From NCBI RefSeq assembly GCF_021130785.1, contig NC_060210.1, positions 186,504,501 to 186,568,500 of the forward strand: a stretch of 64,000 nt of DNA, given 5' to 3'. Every line of letters begins with the position of its first letter. Positions within the stretch are counted from its first letter, which is position 1. Origin of the DNA: Homalodisca vitripennis. Lineage: Eukaryota > Arthropoda > Insecta > Hemiptera > Cicadellidae. A program made the position numbers and the translations under genes. A model generated the notes under the pieces. The model did no database searches. It saw only the letters and a list, made by a program, of their open reading frames with translations, and was not told the DNA's origin. Positions 47,446 to 61,500 of this stretch are shown here, one piece after another.

Positions 47446-49564
47446 ACAATTGTGTTGTTGTACCACAATTTTCACGTTCCCATCATGATTACCCATAAAA
47501 CCAACGAAAAACGTTCACTAACGCTCAACAAAATTCCAAGAGTGACAAGCACCATCATCGAAGTCAATGTTGTAGCTAAAAATGAACCTTCACGACAAAT
47601 TTCAAGTTTATAGAGCAGTTCCTTCTGGAAATATAGTGCGGGTAGAAAGACAGAATAAAGATTTTCCAACCTTTCACTTGGTAGACTTTGCTTAAGATGT
47701 GCTTAAGATATAAAGTCCAGGAATAATGTATGTTGTGAAAATATGAGTGACAGTCAATCATTAAAGATATAAAGTGTAGTAGATAGGCGCAATGTGTAAC
47801 AAAAATAAACTATGTAATCTAAAACAGTAAACGTAGCAATTTAAAATATAGGATAGGATAAATTATAACAATATAGATAGGTCTTATAGGATATATTAGA
47901 AACATGAAAATATTACCATTAAATGACATGGACTCGATGTTTAATAATTATTGTCAGTTTTCATAAAACAGGTTTATGGTAACAGTAAATTATTCTAACC
48001 TAAATTCTAATCAACCAATTAAAATTAATACATATAATCTACATACCTTCCTTTAGTGAAAAAAATAAAATAAGTTCCACTAAAAAACTCAGAAACACTG
48101 TAATATGCGTGGACGATAAAATGCTGCTTTAGGGCACTTCTGAATATGAAGATAATTTGTTCCCATTTTAAATTAACAGAGAGTTTATTGTACTATATCA
48201 AATAGTAAAATGCTCCCCGTTCATACAATGTTAAATGATGGATTGTGGAATGTAGGTTGACATGTCTTAGCCGGTAACGATTAGTGACTTGGTTACTGTG
48301 AGTAGTACTGTGTGTAAATGCAAGGCAGTGTTAAAATATCATACTCCTCGAATATGTGCAAGATTTATTGTACTGTAACTGAGACATAACTATAATTATG
48401 TTTTTGCGAGAGAGTCAATAGAGTTGCCTCAAAACATCATCCCGTATTTCAGTTGAGAGTACGTACACATATGCGAAGTAGATAGCCTTTAGCGTGTTAA
48501 AATTAACGGCTGGACTGGATCTATAAGGCAAAACAAGCAGAGCTTAGTTAACCTATAAAAAAGTAATATGAGACCCAGAAACCTTGCTGAAGATACCAAT
48601 TCTATATCTTTGAATTATAAATTTTCTTTAAAGTTGGACCGTGTAGAAAAATCAATAGTTAGATCTTTTGAATGGTTTAATTTGGCGCATTAGAAGAAAA
48701 CCATACGTTTGTTTCGTCTAAAGTTAGAGCAAATACATTTTTGAGATCGTCTAATTTTGAATTTACAACCGTTAGTGGAGTATCGTTAGCAAAAAGAATG
48801 AATGGCACTTTCGACAAGGCATATGGGAGGTCGTTTATGTATAATAAAAATAAAACTGGGCCCAATTCCAAACCCTGTGGAACTCCTTGAAATAATAATT
48901 CATATGATGATCGGACTAGGAATCACCATCAAGGCAAACGGCCCGTCCCGTCAAGCGGCTGTGACACCGATTCAATTAATCTATAAGCTGCACGAATTCT
49001 TTCGCTTTTGAACATTTTGCTTTAAATCCTAATCCTGGCATTTGTCTAAAACCAAAAGTTTTCTTAAAAGGTTTTGTAGTCATAGAAATACTTTTTTTCA
49101 AAGATATTTGTCCAAACATGCAAGATTGCTGACGGTCGGTATTTGGACATATTTGTATTGAATTTTTTAAAATAAAGACATGGTTTCAGTAAACAGAAGC
49201 CTTTCAAGCGTCGCAAGTTCTATGTAAAAGTTATCTCAATGAAAATGCACAAAATCAAACCTTCTTGATGCCGTTAATAATAACAATTACGCTTCGAGTA
49301 CGTTAAATAGGGTAGTTATTAATAATAAGTTTGCACGTTTTTTATTATAGATATGAGCTATAAACGAACTCATCAACTGTTTTGTTAACTGTTTTTATAC
49401 ATTCAAAAAATATTTTTTTAAAGGCTACAGATTGGCTGATCAAATTTGTGTGTTCACGGGGAATTCTAAGTAATTAAAAAAAAGATTAATAAATCTATTA
49501 TTAGTCGTTACGGGGAAATCATTTTTTTATTATCTACCTAGGAATCTAAACTTTAATTAGAAAA
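47446..49564. other. Spacer upstream of gene E
   Basis: Holds one LINE reverse transcriptase fragment (48677-48910). The rest is AT-rich with nothing I can support. Confidence 0.5.
48677..48910 (-). pseudogene. LINE reverse transcriptase fragment
   Basis: The minus strand encodes LLFQGVPQGLELGPVLFLLY followed by INDLPYAL and LFANDTPL. These are reverse transcriptase domains B' (GVPQGS.LGP.LF..YIND) and C (fADDt). The catalytic FADDT is altered to FANDT and the serine after PQG is lost. A stop follows soon after. It is a short dead Jockey/CR1-like relic. Confidence 0.8.
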
Positions 49565-49732
49565 TAAATGATTAGGAGCTATGTATAGCTACATTTATCT
49601 ACTATAATACCTTAACTTATTAAGTCTGATGCAATTGAGTGAGATATACTAGTTCAAGTTTTCTATACGAGTACAGTATTGAGTTGTATCCATTTGGGTA
49701 CGTGGGTAATTCTATTTCAACCATAAACTAAA
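49565..49732 (+). promoter_or_regulatory. 5' flank of gene E conserved with that of gene D
   Basis: Shares blocks 'aaataaatgatta', 'tttatctactataata', 'gtgagatata' and 'catttgggtacgtg' in the same order as 33690-33855 and leads directly to the ATG at 49733. Confidence 0.55.
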
Positions 49733-52700
49733 ATGGAAAAAGGAATACTGTGGTTTTCTACTGTGTTAGGGTTGGTATTGGCAGTTGCTTATTGCCAAAA
49801 CAATGCACCTGTTCCAGCGAACCAAAACATTGCTAGCAGCTTGTCACAGGCCAACACAAGAGGAACTAGAGCCAGCCCAACGCTACAACTGGTTTATGTG
49901 GTAAGCGAACATTTGTATTGATGAATTGTAAACACTACACTATCAGCAGCAGTACGAAGCTTCTAATATGTATAAAAGCGATTAATTACAATTAAAAAAA
50001 GGAAAGAAAGTTAAAACTTTTTAATACCGTAAAAAATAGAATACAGATTTCAAAATAAGAGCTAACTTTTATTAGTTCATAAACCTGTCAAAATGATAGA
50101 CACAACAAACAAGAGCCTAAAAAATGAAACTATTGTTTGTTATTCAATTTACGAGTAGTTCCTTAGGTTTTTGCTCTGAGGACAAAAAACTATAAATTTC
50201 TGATGAATGTTGAAAGCTGAAAGTCTTTTCACAGTAAACTTGGAAGGTTAATAAATATTAATGATAACTTGGTTTCTTTACAACATTTAATAATATTTAA
50301 AGTAAGCAACGTTTGTTATACTCATAGGTTTGGTACAGGCTTACATTTGTTAGTGATAGAAGACTAATCGTATAACAATTCGGTATTCATTATTGTTTAA
50401 ATAGAGGAAAATAAGTGTAAATGGGTTTTTTACTTCTGTATTTCCGGGGTATTTAATACCACTGTCATCATGATCTAAGATCCAAAAACCAGGTTTCACA
50501 TAAGCAATATTAATCTGATCTTAAAGAAAGTAATATATCATTAGCCAGGCTACGTTTAGTGGACAATGAAACAGAGTGCACTAAAAGGGTTAAAAATATG
50601 GGTCGATAATTTCTTCTCAGACCATAGGCTATAATTTTACCTATCACATTTATATTCGACCGTTTCATTCATAAATAATAGTTATATCACCGTGAAGCAA
50701 TTACATAAAAGACTGAAATTAAGGATCTGGGTACTGTTAGCTGACGCTTATTTAACATTCATGTACATTTTTGACGGTTGGTTAAAGTTTTTGAAGCTAA
50801 GAAAAATAACACTCCATATATTTATTCCTTTTGTTGCTCCCATTTTGACCTCCACCAAAACGACTGGTGCTGACAATTTATATATTTCTTAGAAAAATTG
50901 TCTCTATCGATTTCCAGAGAATCTGATTTGCTCTCGGCTCTTGGAATTTACGGTAGTAAATACTTCAAATTGAAATTGATTCAAAGCAACATAAAAATTA
51001 AAATTTAATCGATTTCACATTTTTAACCCTAAAAATAACGTGGATGACGATCGGTTTCTTTCTTAAGGAAAATGTCTGTATCAATTTTCAGAGAACACAA
51101 TTGGCTCTCAGCTCTTTGAATTTACATAAGTAAAGACTTAAACTTTCAACTGATTAAGAATCCCATAGTAATTAAAATTTATACTATTCCGCGTTTTTAA
51201 CCTTTTATATTCCACCATTTAGATTCCACAAAAACTAACGCAACAGACGACAGGTTTCTTTCTTAGAGAAAATTTCTCTATTGATCTCAATAAAACACAG
51301 TTTATGTGCTTATAAACCGAAATTTAGCTTTCTGCTCCCTCGAAATTTTACATTATCAAAATGACGCATCTTAAACAAAATAAATAATGAATAACAACAA
51401 AATAATGGGAAACACGATACATTGCACTTGACATTTTGTTACATGCTATACATTTTGCTCCTATTAGTTATAGATGACGTTAATTTTAACATATGGCTTG
51501 GCGGAACAGTTGAATCTAGCTAAATTAAAAATTAAGAATTACTGCCAAAATAATCTTAAAGGTGAAGTCCAAATGGAATTATTCTCCTCTTCAATATAAT
51601 TTGATAGGCTTGCTCTATGTTTTTATTTTTATCTATGGTACTTTCGTCGGTACATGCTGGTACGTTAAATATTAATATTACTTTGAAACACTGTTCTGAC
51701 GTGTGACATTTAACCTGAATTTATAATTTAATAAAAACATTGGGATTTAAAGAGATATTAAGTTAGAAAGTGAAATAGTTGGGACTGTCCAACAATGTTA
51801 ATGTATTTTATAAATGAGGAATATCATTAAACATAATTGGAGGTAAAACTTTCTTTGTGAGTTATCTCAGGTTTTTAATTACTCTGTCGATTATTATGTG
51901 CCAAGGTCAGTCTTTATACTCCTAATTTATAAGTTATTATGATTTAGCAACTACTTAAGTATTATCTATATTTAATGGGTTGGATGTGTTTTGTTATTAA
52001 TTAATAAACTAAATATAACGGTAACTATCATACATAACGATGTAATTAATAAAACCTGAAACAATGCCTTATTAATTTTTGTTTTTTTTTTGCTGTGTTA
52101 TGGAATTTTTGAATTAAAATGTACCCTGATTTTATTATTGGTATTTTAACTGCTTTGCGATACTGCTAAAGTTACAATACAAATATAACCACTGAAAGGT
52201 AAAAAAAATAGGAACCGTTTTTTAGTGTTAGATTTTTTTTTATTAGTCATTAACAGATGAAACGGTTGTGTCAACAGCTGCTTTGTGTCAGTTAAATTTG
52301 GATTATGAAACATAAACACTACTATTTTTTCAGAATTAAAAAATAAGTAAGGTAAATTAAAAAAAATCTTTCTCTTCTTATAAACCTTTTTCGAATTTCT
52401 ACGGATATTTTATCAAAAGAATTGATTGGTCCAGCCGCTCTCGAGATTAACGATTAGCAACATATTTGGCGATCCATTTTTACATAGTACATAAATATTA
52501 AAGGTTGATATCACTGAAAAGTAGAAGCTGTGAAAATTGTGTGAAATATAACAATAATCTAAGTAGGACTGCTTTATGTTTCTTTCACGTATGTATGAAA
52601 ATAAAAAAAAATAAAATGCTTTGTTTATTTTTATAACCAATAAATTATTTAGATTTACAGAAATATATCTATACTAAATGTTTTACAAGCATAAAAGGGA

Positions 52701-55700
52701 TTATGAGAATCTATTTTCATCTGAGTAAAAAGAATAATGCAGGGAAAACTTTCTTTCCTAGTTCCTCCTTATTGTACTTTTATAAATCATTATGACTGTT
52801 GATTTGGTAGAACTTTGTCACGTTGCAAATTTAACTTAGTATACCAACAGTGAAGAAAACGTTCTTTTTTCGGTACGTTAATAATAATGATTATAAGAGA
52901 ACTCTATAAGATAAGGATGAATATTTGTGAGTATAAATTCACACCGGTGAATAGATTAAATTAATACAGTTGATAACAATAACTGTATCCAAACGAACAT
53001 ATTATTGACAATAAATAGTGAATCATCATTAATATAATCGATTTTATCGATTGAAACAAATCAATCCAACGAATCTATCAATTTCTCACAGAGTTTTATA
53101 AAAGCACCACGTTATTATTAGAATAAATGTACAAATTAGCCAATTCAATGGAATATCCGAGGAACCTACAGGACGTAACGTAACAAGCTATCACATAGAC
53201 GGACAGACAGACATTCGGATGACGTGCCTTTTGACCCCAAAACAATAGGAGGGTATTATTGTTAATACTTTTATTGTTATTTTCATTTATATGATTTTCC
53301 TCGTATTACCACTATTTGTTGAACCATTATTTTAGTATAGTAAGTTTGCTTATTGATTTGGCTTATTGCTACACATGTTGGCTGGCGTGCTTGCAGTATG
53401 TTATTGTATTGTTCCTTATTGATACTTTTGTATTTTTTTCTATAATTTATATTATTATCTTAATATACTTATATGCAAAAAGGTGTATTCCGTTAATAAA
53501 TAGGCCTCTTCCTTACACCTATGTATTACAATTCAGTCTTTAATGCCTTTCTATCAGTAGCCATCGTACATAGAGCTAGACTAGCGGACTGTACTTTAAA
53601 ACTTTTAACATCATGAATAGGCTTCTTCCTTGGACAAAGAAGAAGCTATATCCCAAGTTTAGAGGTTATAGAACCTTTCTACCAAGATATATAGAACAGA
53701 CGGTTATACGGACAGATACACTGATAAACGCAATCTTTAAATGTTATTCCCAAATTCAATCCAAATTTTCCCAGGACAAATAGGAACCTATATACAGTAA
53801 AACCTCCTTAATCCGGCATTCTATAGTCCAGCATTGTCTATAATCCGCCATCAATGGTAATAAACAACGAAAATCAAGAGCAACAAAGCTTTACCCTCTG
53901 AGCAGTAAACGTAATACTGTATTCAAATTTATTTCATCATGTGCTCCACTAAAAGAAATTCGTTTTAGTATTTATCGTGTACTTATATATTGATTTATAT
54001 TGTTTAAATACCCATGTTTAGATAATAAATACATACAGTAATAGGTGTTTGTGCAAATTGTATTAATTGTTATAAATACATTTTTATAAATTACCTCCAT
54101 AGTCCGGACTTCTGGCAAACGTCGAGTCCCGAAGGTGCCGGATTAAAGAGGTTCTGCTGTACCAAGTTTCAAGTTTCTAGGACTTGAAAATTTGCAGACT
54201 AGGTAGTTATCGAGATAGAATAATCACACTCATGAGAATTATTGCACTAAGGGACACACGAATCGGCAACGTCCTCTCGGATCCTAATAAATAAAAATAA
54301 TTCATAGAATCTTTTACCGTTATGGGCAGTTCCAAAGGTTTTCAATAGAAAATATAATTTTGAATAGCATAATATTATACGTACAATTCTATACAGAAGT
54401 TAGAAGCATACTTAAAGCAACGACCTTTGGCGGGGCAATGTCTGATAGTTAATTTTATCGAACCTTTTTGATAGCATAGACTAAAGGGTTAAAATTTCTA
54501 TTGAAACCGCAGAAAAAGTTTAATCGGAGCTGAAAAAACTGTTGTAGGTGACTCACCATGGTATAATGGCACCCATGCTCACCTTCCCTACGAACCCTTA
54601 TCAACCTGATGACACAAAGTACTGGCCTAACGGAGCTGGAGAGCTTACTCAGGTACGTGCTTTCCTCTGTCTATCTGTGGCAAAATTAAGATTATCATGC
54701 TTTATTACTCTTAACTACATATAATTTGTACCTAAATATAAAATAAATATATAGTTTGTACAGGAAGGGTATTTTCGTTCATGCAATATATAATGACCTA
54801 AATTAACACCTGTATTCGGTTAACACTGATTCAATGTCTATAAGATTATTTTTTTCTGTAGAATTACCTTGTCACTTGTTGCAGGTGTTGATGACAGCCA
54901 TTGTGTTTTTACATGGGACAAGGTAATTCTACACAAAGCAAGATGAAACAGTGAATACCAGAGAGCCTTTAGGATACCAAGTGACAGTCATCAACAGATG
55001 AACAGTTACTGTTTACGACTGTTATTTGGTATCCTACTCTCATCTCTACACGGTTTAATTTTTATTGTGTATAATTACCTTGTCGCTTGTTGCAGGTGTT
55101 GATAACGGCCATTGTGCAAGATGAAACAGTGAATACCAGAGAGCCTTTAGGATACCAAGTGACAGTCATCAACAGATGAACAGTTACTGTTTACGACTGT
55201 TATTTGGTATCCTACTCTCATCTCTACACGGTTTAATTTTTATTGTGTATAATTACCTTGTCGCTTGTTGCAGGTGTTGATAACGGCCATTGTGCAAGAT
55301 GAAACAGTGAATACCAGAGAGCCTTTAGGATACCAAGTGACAGTCATCAACAGATGAACAGTTACTGTTTACGACTGTTATTTGGTATCCTACTCTCATC
55401 TCTACACGGTTTAATTTTTATTGTGTATAATTACCTTGTCGCTTGTTGCAGGTGTTGATGACGGCCATTGTGATTTTACATTGAGCATTATCTGTTGTGC
55501 CTCAGGTTAGACTTATTCACCTTTCCCACCCCACTCTGTTATTCCAGAGCAGAACAACTATTGATTTCGCTGTTTAGTTCTAGTGTATATTTACAGATAG
55601 GTCGCATGCAGATGTACAAGCTGGGACAAAAGTTCCGCTCCATGTATGATGGATTTCTGGACCAGACCTACCAAGCAAAGGAATTTAAGGCTAACAGTTT

Positions 55701-58489
55701 TATCAACACCCGCGCCTTGGATACTGCAGAACTATTCCTGGCAGGACTTTATCCGCCCAGAGGGTTTCAGGTGTGGAAAAAGGATCTGCTATGGCAACCT
55801 ATACCGGTTTTCCCTACTTTGTATGATCATGAAGATGTAAGTAATCTATTGAAAAATTCTCGAAATACTCTGTATGTAAAATATGAAAATACTATCTAGC
55901 AACTGAAGCACGTCCCACAGTTGTGAAGAAACTATTTTATAGACCAAACAAAGTCAAGAAGATAATTTGTTTGTTATTTCAAAATTTTTAATGTTTGTAC
56001 ATTAAATATTTCTAATATTACATTTTCAAGTATTGTTCTTAAATGATTTTATTTTACCGTATGTTTTTCTAGTTTTCAATTTATGTGAATAGTCAAAGTT
56101 CCCTTAAACGTTTATAAATTTAATGTAAAAAGTTATAAAATAAATAAATTTAACATTTCCAAAAAGTTTTCAATTAATTAACGGGTTATAAGTAGCTTGA
56201 ATTACATTTAATTTTGCTTGACATTTTATTCTAACATAAATTTAACTGATGAATATTATTTAAACATTCTCATATATTCCATTGAAATACAAGAGTCTAA
56301 ATGAATCAATCATTGACTACTTAGGATAATACATACAAAAATTATCAGAATGCTTTATAAAATAACGTACTTCCTAACAAATGTTATAGCTTTGTTAAAT
56401 AATATTGTAATTTAAACAAAGTTAGACAGAGTTGTCTGAACCTGTCTTAACGTACATGTGCTCTGTTTAAAATTATAATAAAGAAACTCATTATTTAATT
56501 ATTTTTTAAACACTTCATTTTTATTCATACTAGTAATACAATAAAAGTTTTTTTTCCTGTACGACCACAATAGTTCAGAAGAAACGTGATAGATAACGTG
56601 TAAAATGGCTTGAAAACTATTGTTTGTAAATGGCTGAGCATTAGCGAAGCTACAGTAAAGGGACTGAAAAATTCATTTCTGTCTATCAGTTTTTCACTAT
56701 ATCTTGAAAACAAATTGATCTATAGACTTAAAGTTTTGCTTCAAACTTCATTTCTGAATAGACAACACTGAGTTCGAAAGTGATGCATATTCCTCCACGG
56801 GATTGGCAACAAGAAAATAGCAGAATAAATAAATTGGTAACCAAGCTGAGTACAATCATATAAGATTTTAAAATATGACATATTAAAATATTAATCATGT
56901 TATGGTAACTTGGTCTGTAGACATTTATTACTGAAAATCCTATATAAATCTTATTTGAAAAAAATTGGAATGTATGATTTAACAAGAAATGTTGAGAAAC
57001 ATTTTATATGAAGACTTGTGTGACTGTCCATTTCTACATTGACAAGATTAAATGCCATGATGGAATTTGGCTGATCATCATTGAAGCATGTATTAGTTAC
57101 TGAGGCAAAATTTCTTTTTATTGGCGGAGTGTGTTCAAATTTCTCTGATTGTCTTTCGTTCTATGTTTTAATAATGGAAAAGACAGCTATAGACTTGAAA
57201 TTTTGCATAGAGCACCTTCTATTGGTGACTAGGTATTTATTATTTAAATATTGTTATGGAACCTAACTTAAACAAAAATATGAATTTACCATGAGGAAAG
57301 ATATCTGAAAAATGATTTCATCTGCTACTTTACATTTTGCATTAATAGGAAAGAGTATTTCTATGATGGTGCACGTCCATCAATGTGATTTGTGTGTAAA
57401 CGTCATTGAATCGTATATCTCAGTAGGCTGGCATAGATTTTTTGCTTGCCGGAAAATGGAGTACTTACTAACTGTATGATTGGTCTACGTCTATCTGTCT
57501 TGAGAATGAAATCAGATATTTACTTGAGATTCCGTATGCAACGAAACCTATTATGCGACACGTGATGTACTGCTACCTTATTATAGAAGTGTTTTTACAG
57601 TGTTTTATAATTATCTATATTATAGGATTTGTGTACACATGATGGTGAAATGTAAGAGCTATTTTTATGTTTACAGATTCTGAATTTTACAACAAAAAGC
57701 ACATGCCCGAGGTTTAGAGCAGCCCAACTTGACTCATTGATGAAAGCTGACATACTATACAATCCCTCTCTGTCAAACTTTATGAATGACATCGTTCCTT
57801 ACACAGGCATTGATCTAGAGTTCTATAAGAAGTTATATGGTGATCTATATAGACAGCAAAGCGTGACTACGGTGTGGCATACCCTGAAATTTATAGTAAG
57901 CATCCATAAGTTATTTATTTTATTAGTTTATTTATTATAAGCTTCGCATAGGTTTATAATTTTCAGAATGGCTAAAGATACACATATGAATTGTTGTCAA
58001 TGATTAAAAATAAACTAATAAACTAAACTAAACCAATCAAGAAATAGTTACATATCTGGAAAGCCTAGTAAGCTTAGTCTAAAAATTAAATAATAAGTAC
58101 TCGTCAACAACTGTTTTTCATTTAAGTATTCATCAACAAAATAGTATGCCCGGTTAATGAGGGAGTATTTTAGGGAAGTTTTAAATGTATTTATGGAATT
58201 CTCCCACATGGGATCTGGATGTAGTTTATTATAGATTTTGAGAGCTGAATAATAAGGGCCCTGCTCGAATCGTTTTAATCGTTGTATGGGGTATTGTAAG
58301 GGTTGATTTCTGATGTTATAATGGTGCAATACTTGATTTTTTTGTAAAGAGTTATTAGTTTTAAGAGTAATAGGGTTTCTAGAATATTTAGAAACGGTAA
58401 AGTGAGAATGTTATGGTTATGGTTTGCAGGATTTTCTCTTTTTGAGTTTATACATGATTCTAAGGTGGTGAAATTTATCCAGTATGTAT

Positions 58490-58535
<46 letters not shown>

Positions 58536-61500
58536 ATATATATAAAAATGAATGTTTGTATGTTTGTCCTTTATGGAATCGTGAACTATTGGACCGATCA
58601 TGATGAAAATTTGTACGTATATGTATTTTTCCACGGAGAAGGTTTATAAGCTATGCCCATCCCTTTCCCGATTCAGGATTCCGCCCCACTGGTTACAGAA
58701 ATACCCATAAGAAATGCATTGCAGCAAACATATGTTAACGTCTTTTCAAATTTTTAATCAGCTGTTCTTTGTAAACATATATTACACTTATAGTTTTAAA
58801 GCATAGAGTAAGCTTAAGAGAAACGACAAATTTTGTTTAAACTGTTTTTGCAATCACTGTTAAACATAGACTTTACTATCCAGATAATACAATTCAAATT
58901 TGACGTAAAAATTCACCTTTAACTGCAATATTTATTTAATATAAACCATGCTCATGCTTGATCAGAAGAGTAATGCAGATATCATAATTACTATCTTACG
59001 TTGGCTACAAATATAAAGAATGTTATAAAATCAACCTTAGTTGTTTTTTTTGACAGAAGTATGGTTCTCAAAACTTCGTGTGTACATATTCTCTCGATCG
59101 AGACAACAAAGCAAGCTCAATCGTGGCATCGGAGATATAACTAATTTAATCTAAAATTTATTATAGTAAAAAAAAAAATTTACTAAGTAATATAAGGACT
59201 TCGGTTCTTAAGATTTGCGTGCGAAGCCGTGGGTAACAGCTAGATAGAGGCAGGAATATGGTACATACCTTCATAATACGCCCAAGAGGCTCACGATGGA
59301 ACGACTATCAATTATCTCAGCAATGTTTAGAATGTGATAGAAAAAGAATAAGTGAATATAGTGTACTGTTTTCAACGGGAAATTGCGTGCGAAGCCGCGG
59401 GCAACTTTTGCAAAAAATTATTGAAATGCGCAGCAAAGCGCGCCGGGCCCGCTAGTATATATATATAAATCAATGTTTGTGTGTTTGTCCTTTATAGACT
59501 CAGAAACTATTTGACCGATCATTATGAAAATTTGTATGTATGTGTATTTTTCCACGTAGAAGGTTTATATGCTATGCCCATTGATGTTACTCACCACCAG
59601 GAGGCGCTGCAAAATATGTTATCAAAGCGCCTGCACATTGTAAACTGCAATTACGAGATAGTTGTGTATAATAACCACACACTATGTGAAGGCGCTAAGT
59701 TTTTATGGATATTTGTTTTTCAAATGAATTTCTGTTTGGCCTTATAGCTTAAATGTTAGACCACTTTATTATTAAGTACATGTACGTGTACAATAGATAT
59801 AAACATACACTTTTGGCAGATTTTCTTGATAGTGTCAACAAGGTAAACTCTACATCGGCGTTGACAACACAATTGACTTGAACCAGAAGTGCTCATACAC
59901 GAGCAAAGCTTACAAAACGCTTGCGAAGTCGCGGGGAACAGCTAGTATAGTATAAATGTAATTATACTTCATATAACTTCGCCAGTAGTAATCAAGATTA
60001 TGGTTTATGTTTCCAATATCTATTGCCAAATACTGTACAATATGTTTGACAATAATTGGAAACAGAAATTACTTAAAGTATTATGTTGTTAAGTTACAAG
60101 TGAACTTTATGTTAAAGATTAGCACCTAATCAAATTAAACTTGAAACTGATACAAGTTATATAATAACTTCTTCTTATCAACTCTTTACTTCATTTGATA
60201 TACCCAACTTACGGATCGCGGAGAAACAAAATTAACACAACTGTGTCTTTGTCATCACCCCATTACACAATTGATCCTTTAAATGAGAGTATAATCTATA
60301 CATGTAATTAATATTTATTTACACTGTGCATTTTATGTTTTCCATTTTGCAAGATTCCTTTATCCCCTAGCTCTAATATAAAGATTGAATAACTTTAATT
60401 GAATAACTAAATTTAGTAGAAAGTAATTAATATGAGTTCATAGTAGCCTTGATGTGGTACCCACAAAACCCATACGATTCCTTGAAATTAAATAACTTAT
60501 GCAATTAAAGCTGTATAGCAGCTGTCACTGTTAATGACAAAACCATATATATATATTACGATTGTTGAATATGCTACATGTTATTTTATAAATTTAATAA
60601 ATAAATAATTATGGGAGAAAAGTTATACAAAAATGATTTTGATTATAAGTAGAATTGTTAATGCATAGGTAAATTTAAAATGTAATTTTTCAAGAAAGGA
60701 TCCGAGAAGGTACAGAAAGACAACGGTTCATTGAAGTCTACTACGAAAACTAATTACAATAAGGTAGAACAAACGACAATTAATTTCTGCAGTCTTATGA
60801 TTAGGTGATCTGAGACCAATCAGAAGCTTTGGTTATGAGGTAATATACTCAAGGTTCTGACTCGGGAACCCTGAGACATTTTTGTCTTTGTCGTATTATT
60901 TAGTTGTGTTTCAGGGTTTTTAGCGTCCAAAAACCTTTCTGCAAGGGGTTTTGCTTATGTAGAAATTTTATATTCGAATGCGTAGAGGAAATTATTGGCA
61001 ACTAATTAGGTTTTAATTTTACAGGGAATACTATATTATTTCAATCTATTTGGATTAATTTATTTTGAAAATTAACTAAATTATTAACACAAGAACATGA
61101 AGAAAGCAAGATTTTGTTCAAGTAACGTCTTCAGTTTAAATATAATTTAAAGGTCGTTTGAAAAAGGAAATGTTATATTCAACAATAAGAATGAATTAAT
61201 AAATAAATATTTCAAGCTTTTAATAAAACATTTTTGGAAGGAATTCAGGGTATAGTTACAGTTTTAACTTTGAACCTGTGCCAATTGTAACAGAAATTTC
61301 TCAAGTGGCACGAAGAATTTTTAATTGAAATTTATTTAGCTAAGCTTATAAGAGAGAATTAGTTGATTTGTTTTGAATTATATTTAGAATGGTTTGTTTT
61401 ATTTGAGTTGTGTAAGAGTTATTTTAGTTCAATTTTTAATTTTTGAGTCAAGAAGTACTTATTTTTTATATTTTATTAAAAGCCCTGGATAGGAAAAGCT

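Noticed and set aside
46856..47613. Open frames up to 246 codons rich in Tyr, Thr and His
   Set aside because: They are translations of the 17-bp satellite, open in all three forward frames because of the repeat, with no splice or start context.
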